Assembly: GCA_964596065.1 (NCBI GenBank) | Contig: CAZQSM010000005.1 | Location: 1-64,000, forward strand | Source of the DNA: SZUA-254 sp964596065 | GTDB taxonomy: Bacteria; Bacteroidota; Ignavibacteria; UBA10030; SZUA-254 | Reading direction: 5' to 3' | DNA length: 64,000 nucleotides | In this document: positions 1 to 8,035 of the stretch, in pieces | How the letters are laid out: each line of letters starts with the position of its first letter | How positions within the stretch are numbered: the stretch's first letter is position 1 | Translations under genes and position numbers: made by a program | The notes under the pieces: generated by a model | What the model was told of the DNA's origin: nothing | The model's database searches: none | Seen by the model: the letters and a program-made list of their open reading frames with translations, nothing else

Positions 1-130
1 TGATCGGGAAAAAATATTCTTTTTTCGTCCTGCTGTCGATGACGGTGATGTTGTCGGGTACGCCAAGTTCCCTGACGGCGCCGGCCGGCTTGCCGGAGAC
101 GCTGTCGGAGTTTTTGAGATTCTCGGCCAT
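1..130 (-). CDS. gltA: Citrate synthase, N-terminal fragment (cut by window edge)
   Basis: Only the first 43 codons are inside the window; the gene runs off the left edge on the minus strand. The start ATG at 130 is preceded by a GGAGG ribosome binding site (136-140). After a loose 24-residue leader the protein reads DNITVIDSRTKKEYFFPI. This matches the N-terminal beta-strand signature of citrate synthases, which typically read like TVTDNRTGKxYExPI. If correct, the enzyme condenses acetyl-CoA and oxaloacetate, the entry step of the TCA and glyoxylate cycles, and links to the malate synthase / isocitrate lyase operon at 16987-21254. A sigma-54 type promoter lies upstream (247-262). The call rests on a short segment, so it is moderate in strength. 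Confidence 0.65.
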   Translation of the reverse strand, partial: MAENLKNSDSVSGKPAGAVRELGVPDNITVIDSRTKKEYFFPI

Positions 131-246
131 GGTGTCCTCCATTCTGCGAATGTGGTATGGGCTGTCCGGGTGGTCCTTCCGGGGGAATGCAGGCGAACGA
201 TGAGAGGTAACGACCCGGAGGGACGTGAGTATCCGGATGATATGAC

Positions 247-262
247 TGCAATGTCCGTGCCA
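247..262 (-). promoter_or_regulatory. Sigma-54 (-24/-12) promoter of the citrate synthase gene
   Basis: Read on the minus strand the site is TGGCACGGACATTGCA. It matches the RpoN consensus TGGCAC-N5-TTGCW at every specified base, with the correct 10-nt distance between the GG and GC elements. It sits about 117 nt upstream of the citrate synthase start, pointing towards it. A sigma-54 activator gene is present in the same window (59570-60709). A small inverted repeat at 302-317 lies upstream and could be an activator site. Confidence 0.65.
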
Positions 263-301
263 CGGACAAATCGCCAAAAAATGCCCCGGTAGGCGTGGCG
301 G

Positions 302-317
302 TTCTCAAAATCGAGAA
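302..317. promoter_or_regulatory. Inverted repeat, possible activator-binding site
   Basis: TTCTC-N6-GAGAA lies about 40 nt upstream of the sigma-54 promoter, in the gap between the citrate synthase and P1 peptidase genes. Its position suits an enhancer-binding protein site, but the repeat is short and could be chance. It could equally be a weak hairpin downstream of the P1 peptidase gene. Confidence 0.2.
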
Positions 318-384
318 TGGTGCTGCGTACTGCCGGGCCGGATCCTGCCCTACGGCCGGGACGGGCCGCGGGGCGGGCCGGTAT

Positions 385-1479
385 TCAACCCAGCCGCCGA
401 TACTTTTTCAGCGCCGAGACGAGCCGGTCGTGGGGGAGGGCGTAGGCCCGGTTGCCGTTGATGCCGGTCATCGTCTCGGCGGCCACGAGGGCGTTGACGA
501 TTGCCTCCTCCGTCGCGTCCACGACCGCCTCGAAGAGCGGCGTGATCTCGTCGTTCGGCAGCATCGAGGGTTTCGTGGTTCTGGTCCTGCTGAACGCGCG
601 GGGGTTCGCGGTGGAGAACGCCAGGAAGATGTCGCCCGATTCGTTCCCCCCGCGCCCCCCGATGAGGCCGATGCCGATCGGGACCCGCCGCGCGAGGCGC
701 CGGAGCTGGTGGGGGAGGAGCGGGGCGTCGGTGGCCACGATGACCACGATCGAGCCGGCGTCGGCGTCCGGTTTGTTGAAATGTATTTCAGGCATCAGGT
801 CGGTGATCTCTGAACCGATTGGAACGCCCGCCACCGTGAGGAGCTTCCTGGTGCCGTGGTTCGCCTGGACCAGGACTCCCACCGTGTGGCCGGCGTCCGT
901 CTTCCTCGACGATGTCCCCATCCCGCCCTTGAACCCGTGCGAGATCATCCCCGTGCCGCTCCCGACGTTTCCCTCCGCCACCGGCCCGCCGTTTGCCGCA
1001 TCGAGGGCCAGGAAGACGTCCTTCCGCGTAACGTGCTGCCCCACGATGTCGTTGAGCTGGCCGTCGTACGTTTCCGAGACGAGGGGGTAGGCGTACCAGA
1101 GGTCTCCGATCAGGTCGCTCTTGAAATCGTGTTCCGCCATCCAGGCCACGACCGAGTCGCGCACCACGCCGACGCTGAACGTGTTGGTCAGAAGGATGGG
1201 GGTTTCGAGGAACCCCGACTCGTCGAGCCAGGCGGTACCGGTCATCTCGCCGTTGCCGTTGAAGGCGTGCCACGCCCCGAAGACCGGGTCGAACTTCCGT
1301 CCGCGGGGGAGGATGGCGCTCACCCCGGTGCGCACGGGCCCCTCACCGATGACGAGCGGGCCCTCACCCCTCACGATGGTGGCGTACCCGACTTCCACGC
1401 CCGCGACGTCGGTGATGGCATTCTGCTTTCCGGGCGCGCCGCGGAACGGGACCCCGAGGTCTCTCGCGCGCTGTTTCAT
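385..1479 (-). CDS. P1 family peptidase (DmpA/BapA-like aminopeptidase)
   Basis: 364 aa. This family of Ntn-type hydrolases cleaves itself to expose a Ser/Thr nucleophile and then removes N-terminal residues from peptides. The sequence has the family hallmarks: an N-terminal NAITDVAGVEVG segment, the glycine-rich EGNVGSGTGM motif, and the GGMGTSSR segment around the self-cleavage region. No signal peptide is seen with the chosen start. I chose the ATG at 1479 because it overlaps the stop of the upstream M48 gene as ATGA, and the MKQRARDLG start suits the family. A longer in-frame start at 1623 would lie inside the M48 gene. It is the last gene of a five-gene minus-strand run. The natural substrate is unknown. 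Confidence 0.85.
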   Translation of the reverse strand: MKQRARDLGVPFRGAPGKQNAITDVAGVEVGYATIVRGEGPLVIGEGPVRTGVSAILPRGRKFDPVFGAWHAFNGNGEMTGTAWLDESGFLETPILLTNTFSVGVVRDSVVAWMAEHDFKSDLIGDLWYAYPLVSETYDGQLNDIVGQHVTRKDVFLALDAANGGPVAEGNVGSGTGMISHGFKGGMGTSSRKTDAGHTVGVLVQANHGTRKLLTVAGVPIGSEITDLMPEIHFNKPDADAGSIVVIVATDAPLLPHQLRRLARRVPIGIGLIGGRGGNESGDIFLAFSTANPRAFSRTRTTKPSMLPNDEITPLFEAVVDATEEAIVNALVAAETMTGINGNRAYALPHDRLVSALKKYRRLG

Positions 1480-2282
1480 TCGTTCGACGCGCTCCTGACG
1501 CTTCGCTGGTACGCCGCCCACCCGAGTGAATCGGCGATGGGGGTGACGAAGAGATCCGCCGGGTCCCGGAGCTTCAATATCTCCGCGGCCCTGTCGGCCG
1601 AGTTGGGATGCGTGCTGAGCCACTCGAGCGATTTCGGCACGTCATTTTTTTCCTGCGAGAGCCGGTAGAGGAAGTTGGCGAGGTGTTCGGGATCGATGCC
1701 GGCCGCGGAGAGGTAGCGCACGGCCGCCGTGTCGGCCTGGCGCTCCTGCTCCCTGTCGAACGCGGTGGAGGAGAGGGTCTTCGCCGTCTGCTTCAGGATT
1801 TCCCCCCCCGTGCCGCCCCCCGCGATCGCCATCATCATCGAGAGTCCGACCTCCTTGACCAGCTTCTGCATCACGTCCCGGTGTTCGATGTGGGCCAGTT
1901 CGTGACCGATCACGCCGGCGAGTTCCTCCGGCGTCCGGCAGTAGGTAATGAGCCCGGAGTGGATGACGAGGCGCCGGTCGGGGAGCGCGAACGCGTTGAC
2001 CTGCCCGTTGCTGATCACGTGGAGCCGGATCGAGGTGTCCGGGATGCCGTTCGCCGCGCACAGGGTCGCCAGGATCCGCCCGGTCATCCCCCGCGCCGGG
2101 TCGGACGTCAGCTCCGGGTGGCCGACGGTGACCGTTTCGACGATCAGTTCGCCGAGCTTCCGCTCGTTGTCCCGCGAAAATTCCCCGATGTTGAAGGCCC
2201 CCATGAAATCGACCCGGCTGAGAAGAAACCACGCGGAGAAAAAGACGCCCACGAAGAGCGCGAACTGCGGGACGGCCTTCAT
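1476..2282 (-). CDS. M48 family zinc metalloprotease, membrane-anchored
   Basis: 268 aa. A hydrophobic N-terminal segment (residues 5-22) anchors the protein in the inner membrane, with the rest probably periplasmic. The zinc motif HELAH is at residues 127-131, and the third-ligand region EREQERQADTAAV follows about 50 residues later, as in HtpX/BepA/Oma1-type proteases. Such enzymes usually act in protein quality control at the membrane. There is no TPR tail as in BepA. The start at 2282 is set by an ATGA overlap with the DUF4870-like gene upstream, and the stop overlaps the P1 peptidase start. Translation of the whole cluster therefore looks coupled. Confidence 0.85.
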   Translation of the reverse strand: MKAVPQFALFVGVFFSAWFLLSRVDFMGAFNIGEFSRDNERKLGELIVETVTVGHPELTSDPARGMTGRILATLCAANGIPDTSIRLHVISNGQVNAFALPDRRLVIHSGLITYCRTPEELAGVIGHELAHIEHRDVMQKLVKEVGLSMMMAIAGGGTGGEILKQTAKTLSSTAFDREQERQADTAAVRYLSAAGIDPEHLANFLYRLSQEKNDVPKSLEWLSTHPNSADRAAEILKLRDPADLFVTPIADSLGWAAYQRSVRSASNE

Positions 2283-2710
2283 CGGCGCACCAGCGCGTTG
2301 GTGATCGGGCCGAACACCCACCATTCCACGTGGCGCCCCTTGCGCGTTTCGATGGCCGCGTAAATCGTGGCGATGAACTCGAGAAGGTTGAAGAGAACGA
2401 TGGTGATGACGTAGGAAATGTAGAGGTTCGACACCATCGCGGAGCCGAACACGATGTCGAGCGTCCAGTAGACGCCGGGCGCGTTCATCGAGAGCATCGC
2501 CGCCTGCGAGACGAGGGCCTGGGTGCAGTGCCAGCGCACGAAGAACCGGCCGCGCCGGTTCGCGAAGAAGAAAAATCCGGTGGCCACGAGGTTGATCACC
2601 GGAAAGGGGAGGCCCGCCATCACCGCGATGACCGACATCAGGTAGCTGTTCGACGCCTTTTCGGATTCGTATTCATCGGGGCGGTACGCGAACGGCGGGG
2701 TGCTCCACAT
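2279..2710 (-). CDS. Small membrane protein, DUF4870-like
   Basis: 143 aa with about three to four hydrophobic segments (roughly residues 24-50, 65-85, 88-118). The pattern of a soluble N-terminus, an RxFVRWHCTQAL-type amphipathic segment between membrane spans, and a C-terminal GPITNALVRR resembles the DUF4870 / Tic20-like family. The role is unknown. It starts one base after the TAG stop of the DUF2752 gene and its stop overlaps the M48 protease start by ATGA, so it is part of the same operon. The family assignment is tentative. Confidence 0.55.
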   Translation of the reverse strand: MWSTPPFAYRPDEYESEKASNSYLMSVIAVMAGLPFPVINLVATGFFFFANRRGRFFVRWHCTQALVSQAAMLSMNAPGVYWTLDIVFGSAMVSNLYISYVITIVLFNLLEFIATIYAAIETRKGRHVEWWVFGPITNALVRR

Positions 2711-2711
2711 C

Positions 2712-3164
2712 CTAGAGACCCTTGAGGACGTTCCAGCCCCAGTTCGCGAGCACCAGCAGGATGCCGGCGGCGGCCACTCCGGCGTTCCGTTGGAGCATTC
2801 CTTCCGCCGCCGCGTAGAAGCGATGGAACCCGTCCCGTCCGCGGAACTGGTCGTGGAGCACCCAGGGGGGGAACACCACCAGCGCGAGCGCCGCGAGGAG
2901 GCCGAGGGGGTTCGTCGCGAGCGAACCGGCGACGTCGCCGCCGGCGAGCGCCACCACCGCGCGGGTCGTTCCGCAGGAGGGGCAGGGGAGCCCGGTCGAG
3001 AGTTTGACCGGACAGGGCGTCGCGTCGGCCCGGTTGCCGGCCCCGGCGATTCCGTGAATGCCTGCGCGGGCCGCGTCGTACGGGTGGAGCGTGTTCCACG
3101 CGATCCACCCGTAGCCCGCGAGGGACAACGCCAAAACGAGGATATGCAGGCGCGTTCGGCTCAT
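2712..3164 (-). CDS. DUF2752 membrane protein
   Basis: 150 aa. The diagnostic DUF2752 core, CPVKLSTGLPCPSCGTTRAV, lies at residues 51-70 with cysteines at 51, 61 and 64. It is flanked by an N-terminal membrane segment (about 7-24) and a second one (about 86-103). The function of the family is unknown; the three cysteines suggest metal binding or thiol chemistry. DUF2752 genes often sit beside TM2-domain genes in Bacteroidota, and here the TM2 gene lies 36 nt upstream. The start ATG is at 3164. Confidence 0.8.
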   Translation of the reverse strand: MSRTRLHILVLALSLAGYGWIAWNTLHPYDAARAGIHGIAGAGNRADATPCPVKLSTGLPCPSCGTTRAVVALAGGDVAGSLATNPLGLLAALALVVFPPWVLHDQFRGRDGFHRFYAAAEGMLQRNAGVAAAGILLVLANWGWNVLKGL

Positions 3165-3200
3165 CGCGTTTTCACCGTACCGGACGTCGTGCGGCGCGGG

Positions 3201-3539
3201 TCAGAAGAACACCTGTTGCAGCCGCTGCGTGTTCACCTCGCGGGTGCGGCCCATGATCAGGAACCAGTCGACGATCGTCCAGATCCCGAGGCCTCCGCAG
3301 GTGAGGAGCTTCGCGATGCCGAGCCCGGTATCGCCGATGAAGAAGCGGTCCACGCCCAGGCTGCCTCCCACGATCGAGATGATCAGCGTGATGGTCGGAT
3401 CCTTCAGGTTGGCGGCCTGCAGCATGATGAACTTTGAATCGTCGAGGGTGAGGAGCCGGTCCCGGATCGAAGCGATCTGGTGCCCCTCGAAATATTTCGA
3501 GTAGTTCATGATGAACATGTCGACTTTCTGTTGCTCCAT
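3201..3539 (-). CDS. TM2 domain protein
   Basis: 112 aa. The C-terminal half carries a TM2 domain: two hydrophobic helices joined by a short turn, with GVDRFFIGDTGLGIAKLLT followed by GGLGIWTIVDWFLIMGR. The N-terminal half is soluble and charged. I took the ATG at 3539, behind an AGGAG-like site, over an in-frame ATG at 3593 whose first 18 residues look like non-coding sequence. It is the first gene of the operon that continues with DUF2752, DUF4870-like, M48 and P1 peptidase genes. The function is unknown; the domain occurs in small membrane proteins of bacteria and animals. Confidence 0.8.
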   Translation of the reverse strand: MEQQKVDMFIMNYSKYFEGHQIASIRDRLLTLDDSKFIMLQAANLKDPTITLIISIVGGSLGVDRFFIGDTGLGIAKLLTCGGLGIWTIVDWFLIMGRTREVNTQRLQQVFF

Positions 3540-3602
3540 GGTCGGATCCTCTCCTGATTGTGGTTGACGTGTGCCGCGGCCGATCGCCGCCAATCGTCGG
3601 GA

Positions 3603-3631
3603 AATGTACCAATTTGCGGGCTAAATTGAAA
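3603..3631 (-). promoter_or_regulatory. Weak candidate promoter of the TM2 operon
   Basis: On the minus strand a TACATT -10 box (3603-3608) lies 17 nt below TTTCAA (3626-3631). The -10 fits the window-wide pattern, but the -35 is poor because it lacks TTG. Confidence 0.35.
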
Positions 3632-3706
3632 TCACCCGGCGGGGAAGGCGCCCGGGCGGGTACCACCGGCGGCATGGGCTGATAAAACGGGAATTTACAG
3701 CCGGAT

Positions 3707-6232
3707 TCACCGCCCGGTCGTGATTCCCCTGAGGATGAGCGATCCCGGTTGGGAACATTTCACCCAATACCCGGTGTGGGGCCGGAGCAGGGAGTCGGGC
3801 GCGACGGCGTGATAGGCGTTGTTGGAGAACCCGTAGAATTTCGAAACGATGAGGCTGTCCGGCACCTGCGACACGCTGCCGGCCTCGACCGGCACCGAGA
3901 GCGTGCCGATGATGTTCCATCCGGCGGCGACCGGCAGCGTGTCGAGTGCCCGGTCGAGCCCCTGCAGGAAAATGTTCTGCGCGAACGGAAACTTCACCCA
4001 GTACCCTTTTCCGTTCGGGATCGTGTCGGCGGAATAATAACCGTTGTCGTAGAGCGATACGGGCGAGAGCGCGTTGGGATAAATCGAATCCGGGACAGCG
4101 CTCATCATCTCGACCGGCAGGGAGAGCAGGTTCCACCCGGCGCTCACCGGAAACGCCGCGCCGGCAGCATAAAAATCGCCGAACGCCAGCCCCGACGTGT
4201 CGAGTCCGCTCGTGACGGTGACGGAGTGAGCCGCGTAGGCCGGGGGAAACGACTGGAGCCAGCCGGGCTGCTGGTCCTGCGTGATCGTGTACGCTCCTCC
4301 CGGAAGTCCTGAAAAATGCCAGGCACCGGTGCTGTCCGTCGCCACGGTGTCCGACAGCGGTCCGTTCAACCGCACACTCCAACCCTGGAGGCCGGCCTCG
4401 CCGCCGTTCAACACGCCGTTCGAGTCGGCGTCGTGGAAGATGATTCCGGATATCGAGCCGGTCTCGAAGAGCCCCACGGAGTAGCCGTTCGCCGAGGACC
4501 GGTGAAGGAGCGAAGCGGTGAGCGACCCGGGCGGGGTGGTGACGATCCAGCCGGGGGCCAGGGAGGTCGAAAGCGCATACGCCCCGATGGCGAGGCTGTC
4601 GAACCCGAACGCGCCGCCGGGGCCTGAAAGCGCCGTGTCAGGTGTCGGGCCGGAAAGCAAGACCGTTTCTCCCTCCATCCCGGCCTCGCCCGCATTCTTC
4701 GTCCCGTTCCCGTCGACGTCGTGGAAGATCGTGCCGGAGAGTCCGGCGAGCGGGAGGATTCCCCAGTGCCGGACGGCGCTGTCGGCGTCCACGATCCCCC
4801 ATCCGTACTGGTTGTCGGGGGAGGAGGCGTTGTCGGCGGTGTTGCGCAGCGCGTCCCTCACCTGCATCGGGCCGAGCGTCGGGTTCGCGGACAGGATCAG
4901 CGCCGCGACGCCCGCCGTGAGCGGGCAGGCGAACGAGGTCCCGCTGGATGTCGTGTAGGCGGCCGGGTTGGTCGAGCTCGCGACGCGCACGCTCACGCCC
5001 ATCGCCATCACGTCGGGCTTGATCCTCGGCGGCACGTCGGTCGTCGGGCCGACGGAACTGAACGACGCCCGCACGCCGTTCGAGCCGACCGCGCCCACCG
5101 CGATGACGCTGTCGCCGTCGGCCGGCGCGCCGAGGGTGTTCATCCCGCTCCCGGCGCCGCCGTTGCCCGCCGAATTGAGCACGACGATCCCGAGGCTCAC
5201 GGCGTGGTCGGCCGCCCGGGTGATCAGCGTCGTGTTGCCGTCCATGTCGAGCGGGGTCCAGCTCGTGTATCCGACCTGGTAGTCGAGATAGGTGAGCGAC
5301 GTGGTCGTGACGTCCACTCCCACGCTGTCGGCCCATTCGATCGCAGCGGCCCAGTTGTCCTCCTCCACCGGGGTTTCGCTCGAATCATTTTCCGTGCGCG
5401 CGAGGATGTAGTCCGCCCGGAACGCCGGGCCGATCAGCTGGCCCGGCCTGTAGCCCCCGACGGTCGACAGGGTGTTGACGCCGTGGGAACCGAAGACCGG
5501 GGAGGGGTTCAACGGAACGACGCTGACCTTGTGGTCCACGAAGTCGTACTGCGCGACGATGTTCATCGAATCGAACGACTGGTGGGTGAGGAGCCGGAAG
5601 CCGTTGTCGAAGACGCCGACCGTCACTCCCGCGCCGAAGATCCCGAGGTCGTGCACCTCGGGGACGTCGATGAGCTGGTTCTGCGTGAGCGAGGCCCCGT
5701 AGTCGAGCAGGTGCGCCGCGGTGCCGGACACGCGATCGGACTCGTCCGCGACTTTCGGTGCCGCCTCCTCCGGTCCGGGCCGCTTCCTCCACCGGCCCAC
5801 GAGGTCGATCTCCCTGACGAACGGGAGAAGGCGGAGGCCGTCGATCTGCTCCTTCGTGGCCTCCGCGCTCACCGCGTTGAACCATTTGAGCGCGTGCCGC
5901 GCGCGCGAGACCCGTCCGGAGATCGCGCCGATGTACGACGGCTCCACGGGGTAATCGCTCTCGTCGACGATCCTGCCGGGAGCCCTCACCTTCGACCGCC
6001 GGGCGATCGCCTTCGGGGAGATGAGGTCGGCGGCGGCGAGGAGCGCCGCCCGCCCGTTGTCCCCCTTGTCCTTCAGGTAGATGATGATGATCGCCGTGTC
6101 CGCCGCGCCCATCCCGGGGTAATAATTCGCGAGCAGTCTCCCGAGGGGAGCGGGGGATCCGGCCCGGCCGTGCGGGGAGGGCGACAACGTGATGAGAACC
6201 AGGAGGAGGAGGGGTATGGACGGCGCACGCAT
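3707..6232 (-). CDS. Secreted S8 subtilisin-like protease with SdrD-B-like modules
   Basis: 841 aa. A signal peptide (about residues 1-24) is followed by a propeptide-like region and a subtilase domain with Asp209 (VFDNGF), His250 (GSHG), oxyanion Asn (NSAGNGG, about 353-357) and Ser433 (GTSFACP). Two SdrD-B-like beta modules follow (about 498-590 and 593-690), each opening with a GxIFHDxDxNGxxNxGE calcium-type motif. Two paired modules follow at about 699-760 and 771-830, each beginning GWN and ending GYWVK. No type IX C-terminal sorting domain is visible, so the export route past the periplasm is unclear. The ATG at 6232 was chosen for its signal peptide; the longer in-frame start at 6397 would overlap nadE. 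It probably degrades extracellular protein. Confidence 0.85.
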   Translation of the reverse strand: MRAPSIPLLLLVLITLSPSPHGRAGSPAPLGRLLANYYPGMGAADTAIIIIYLKDKGDNGRAALLAAADLISPKAIARRSKVRAPGRIVDESDYPVEPSYIGAISGRVSRARHALKWFNAVSAEATKEQIDGLRLLPFVREIDLVGRWRKRPGPEEAAPKVADESDRVSGTAAHLLDYGASLTQNQLIDVPEVHDLGIFGAGVTVGVFDNGFRLLTHQSFDSMNIVAQYDFVDHKVSVVPLNPSPVFGSHGVNTLSTVGGYRPGQLIGPAFRADYILARTENDSSETPVEEDNWAAAIEWADSVGVDVTTTSLTYLDYQVGYTSWTPLDMDGNTTLITRAADHAVSLGIVVLNSAGNGGAGSGMNTLGAPADGDSVIAVGAVGSNGVRASFSSVGPTTDVPPRIKPDVMAMGVSVRVASSTNPAAYTTSSGTSFACPLTAGVAALILSANPTLGPMQVRDALRNTADNASSPDNQYGWGIVDADSAVRHWGILPLAGLSGTIFHDVDGNGTKNAGEAGMEGETVLLSGPTPDTALSGPGGAFGFDSLAIGAYALSTSLAPGWIVTTPPGSLTASLLHRSSANGYSVGLFETGSISGIIFHDADSNGVLNGGEAGLQGWSVRLNGPLSDTVATDSTGAWHFSGLPGGAYTITQDQQPGWLQSFPPAYAAHSVTVTSGLDTSGLAFGDFYAAGAAFPVSAGWNLLSLPVEMMSAVPDSIYPNALSPVSLYDNGYYSADTIPNGKGYWVKFPFAQNIFLQGLDRALDTLPVAAGWNIIGTLSVPVEAGSVSQVPDSLIVSKFYGFSNNAYHAVAPDSLLRPHTGYWVKCSQPGSLILRGITTGR

Positions 6233-6275
6233 CAGGGGTTCCCGGACGGATATGGGAGTAAACACTCTGAAATAC

Positions 6276-6304
6276 AAAGTATGAACAATCGAGCTGAATT
6301 GCAA
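6276..6304 (-). promoter_or_regulatory. Promoter of the S8 protease gene
   Basis: On the minus strand TTGCAA (6299-6304), a 17-bp spacer and TACTTT (6276-6281). The -10 continues as TACTTTG, which also fits the Bacteroidota TAnnTTTG element. Confidence 0.65.
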
Positions 6305-6322
6305 AATATCGCCCGGTGCGGC

Positions 6323-6351
6323 TGGATATGGGCGGACTTTTTTCTTATCTT
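6323..6351 (+). promoter_or_regulatory. Candidate promoter of nadE
   Basis: A TATCTT -10 box at 6346-6351 lies only nine bases before the nadE ATG, implying a leader of a few bases at most. The -35 (TGGATA, 6323-6328) is poor at 17-bp spacing. Confidence 0.45.
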
Positions 6352-6360
6352 TTCGCAACA

Positions 6361-7212
6361 ATGTCCGCCCCCATGGAAACCACTTCCGCCGATCCATCCG
6401 GAACGAACCTCGCGCTCGATTATCCGGGCGTCCGGGAGACGCTGGTCCGGTTCCTCCGAGAGGAAAGCCGCAGGGCCGGGTTCGAACGCATCGTCGTGGG
6501 CGTGTCAGGCGGAGTCGATTCCGCCGTCGCCGTGACGCTCGCGGCCGCCGCCCTCGGGAGCGGGAACGTCCTCGGCGTGATGATGCCCTCCGCGTCGAGC
6601 AGTCCGTCGAGCCAGAAGGACGCGGCTGACCTGCTGCGCGGCCTCGGGGTGAGGAGCGAAACCGTGAGCATCGCCCCGATGGTGGAAGCCTTCCTCGCCG
6701 GCCGGCCCGCGACCGACCGCATCCGGAAGGGGAACCTGATGGCGCGGGCGAGGATGATCGTCCTCTACGACATCTCGGCGCGGGACCGGTCGATCGTCGT
6801 GGGCACCAGCAACCGGACCGAGATCCTCCTCGGCTACGGGACGCTCTTCGGCGATACCGCCTGCGGCCTCAACCCGGTCGGGGAACTCTATAAGACGCAG
6901 GTCTGGGGCCTCGCCGCGGCGCTCGGCGTGCCGCGCGCGATCATCGACAAGCAGCCGTCTGCGGACCTCTGGGAGGGGCAGACCGACGAGGAGGAACTCG
7001 GTTTCAGCTACGCGCGGGTGGACAGGCTCCTGGTCCGGATGGTCGACGAGGGCCGCGGCGACGAGGATCTCGCCCGTCTCGGCTTCGACCCGCAGTTCGT
7101 CGCGAAGGTCAGGGAGCGGATCCGCAGCAACGAATTCAAACGGCGCCCGCCCCTGATCGCCTCCGTCTCCCGGCCGGACGCCGCCGCACCGAGACGCCAG
7201 GGGAAGGTCTGA
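6361..7212 (+). CDS. nadE: NAD(+) synthetase, ammonia-dependent type
   Basis: 283 aa. It makes NAD from deamido-NAD, ATP and ammonia in the cytoplasm. The ATP-pyrophosphatase loop reads VGVSGGVDSA, followed by the family motifs GTSNRTEILLGYGTLFGD and KQPSADLW. There is no glutaminase domain, so it is the short NH3-type enzyme. The start is uncertain between ATG 6361 and ATG 6373; neither has a clear ribosome binding site, and the -10 box at 6346 suggests a nearly leaderless message. rsmI follows two bases after the stop, so the two genes are probably co-transcribed. Confidence 0.93.
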   Translation: MSAPMETTSADPSGTNLALDYPGVRETLVRFLREESRRAGFERIVVGVSGGVDSAVAVTLAAAALGSGNVLGVMMPSASSSPSSQKDAADLLRGLGVRSETVSIAPMVEAFLAGRPATDRIRKGNLMARARMIVLYDISARDRSIVVGTSNRTEILLGYGTLFGDTACGLNPVGELYKTQVWGLAAALGVPRAIIDKQPSADLWEGQTDEEELGFSYARVDRLLVRMVDEGRGDEDLARLGFDPQFVAKVRERIRSNEFKRRPPLIASVSRPDAAAPRRQGKV

Positions 7213-7214
7213 CG

Positions 7215-7955
7215 GTGAGCGCCGACCCGCCGCGGGCCGGGACGATCACCCCCGGTCCGACGCCCGCCGTCCGCCCCCGCACCCTCTATGTCGTGAGCAC
7301 CCCGATCGGCAACCTCGAGGATATCTCCGACCGGGCGCTCCGCGTCCTGCGGGAGGTCGACCTGATCGCCGCCGAGGACACGCGGACCACGGGCAACCTG
7401 CTCCGGCATTTCGGCGTCAGGAAACCGATGGTGAGCTACTTCAGCCGCAACGAGCAGCGCCGGGTGCCGGAGCTCGTGGCGAAGCTGACGGATGGGTCGT
7501 CGATCGCCGTCGTTTCCGACGCCGGGACGCCGGGCATCTCCGATCCCGCCGCCAGGCTGATCTCCGCCTCGATCGCCGCCGGCATCCCCATCGTGGCCGT
7601 CCCGGGGGCGAGCGCCATCCTTCCCGCGCTGATCGTGAGCGGGCTCCCGATCGACTCGTTCGTCTTCGAGGGCTTCCTGCCGGTGAAGAAGGGCCGCTCG
7701 ACGGCCCTGGCCGCGCTCTCGAAGGAGGAGCAGACGATCGTCCTGTACGAATCACCACACCGGCTCCTCCGCACCCTCGGCGACCTGAAGGCGTCGTTCG
7801 GCGACCGGAGGATCTCGGTCGCGAGGGAAATCACGAAGAAATTCGAAGAGGTGGTCCGCGGCTCGATCACGGAGGCGATCGACCATTTTACCCGGCACAA
7901 GGTCCGGGGGGAATTCGTGCTTGTCGTCGCCGGCAGGGGGCGCCGCGGGCGCTGA
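7215..7955 (+). CDS. rsmI: 16S rRNA (cytidine1402-2'-O)-methyltransferase
   Basis: 246 aa with a GTG start two bases after nadE. RsmI uses S-adenosylmethionine to methylate the ribose of C1402 in the decoding centre of 16S rRNA. The tetrapyrrole-methylase fold motifs are clear: VSTPIGNLEDISDRAL near the N-terminus, AAEDTRTTGNLLRHF, and SDAGTPGISDPA. The C-terminus is shorter than the roughly 280 residues of many homologues and ends in a basic RGRRGR tail. Confidence 0.93.
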   Translation: MSADPPRAGTITPGPTPAVRPRTLYVVSTPIGNLEDISDRALRVLREVDLIAAEDTRTTGNLLRHFGVRKPMVSYFSRNEQRRVPELVAKLTDGSSIAVVSDAGTPGISDPAARLISASIAAGIPIVAVPGASAILPALIVSGLPIDSFVFEGFLPVKKGRSTALAALSKEEQTIVLYESPHRLLRTLGDLKASFGDRRISVAREITKKFEEVVRGSITEAIDHFTRHKVRGEFVLVVAGRGRRGR

Positions 7956-7961
7956 TCCGCT

Positions 7962-7990
7962 TTGCTTTTCGCCGGCGCCATCGTTATATT
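7962..7990 (+). promoter_or_regulatory. Promoter of groES
   Basis: TTGCTT (7962-7967), a 17-bp spacer and TATATT (7985-7990), about 45 nt upstream of the groES start. I see no CIRCE-type inverted repeat here. Confidence 0.65.
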
Positions 7991-8035
7991 CTGACCCCAT
8001 TCAATGTCACCATCATTCACCACAGGAGTCCCGTC

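Noticed and set aside
4721..6535. 604-codon open frame on the plus strand opposite the subtilase gene
   Set aside because: It is antisense to a protein with intact catalytic motifs and is rich in Arg/Pro/Gly/Val as expected for the shadow frame of a GC-rich gene.
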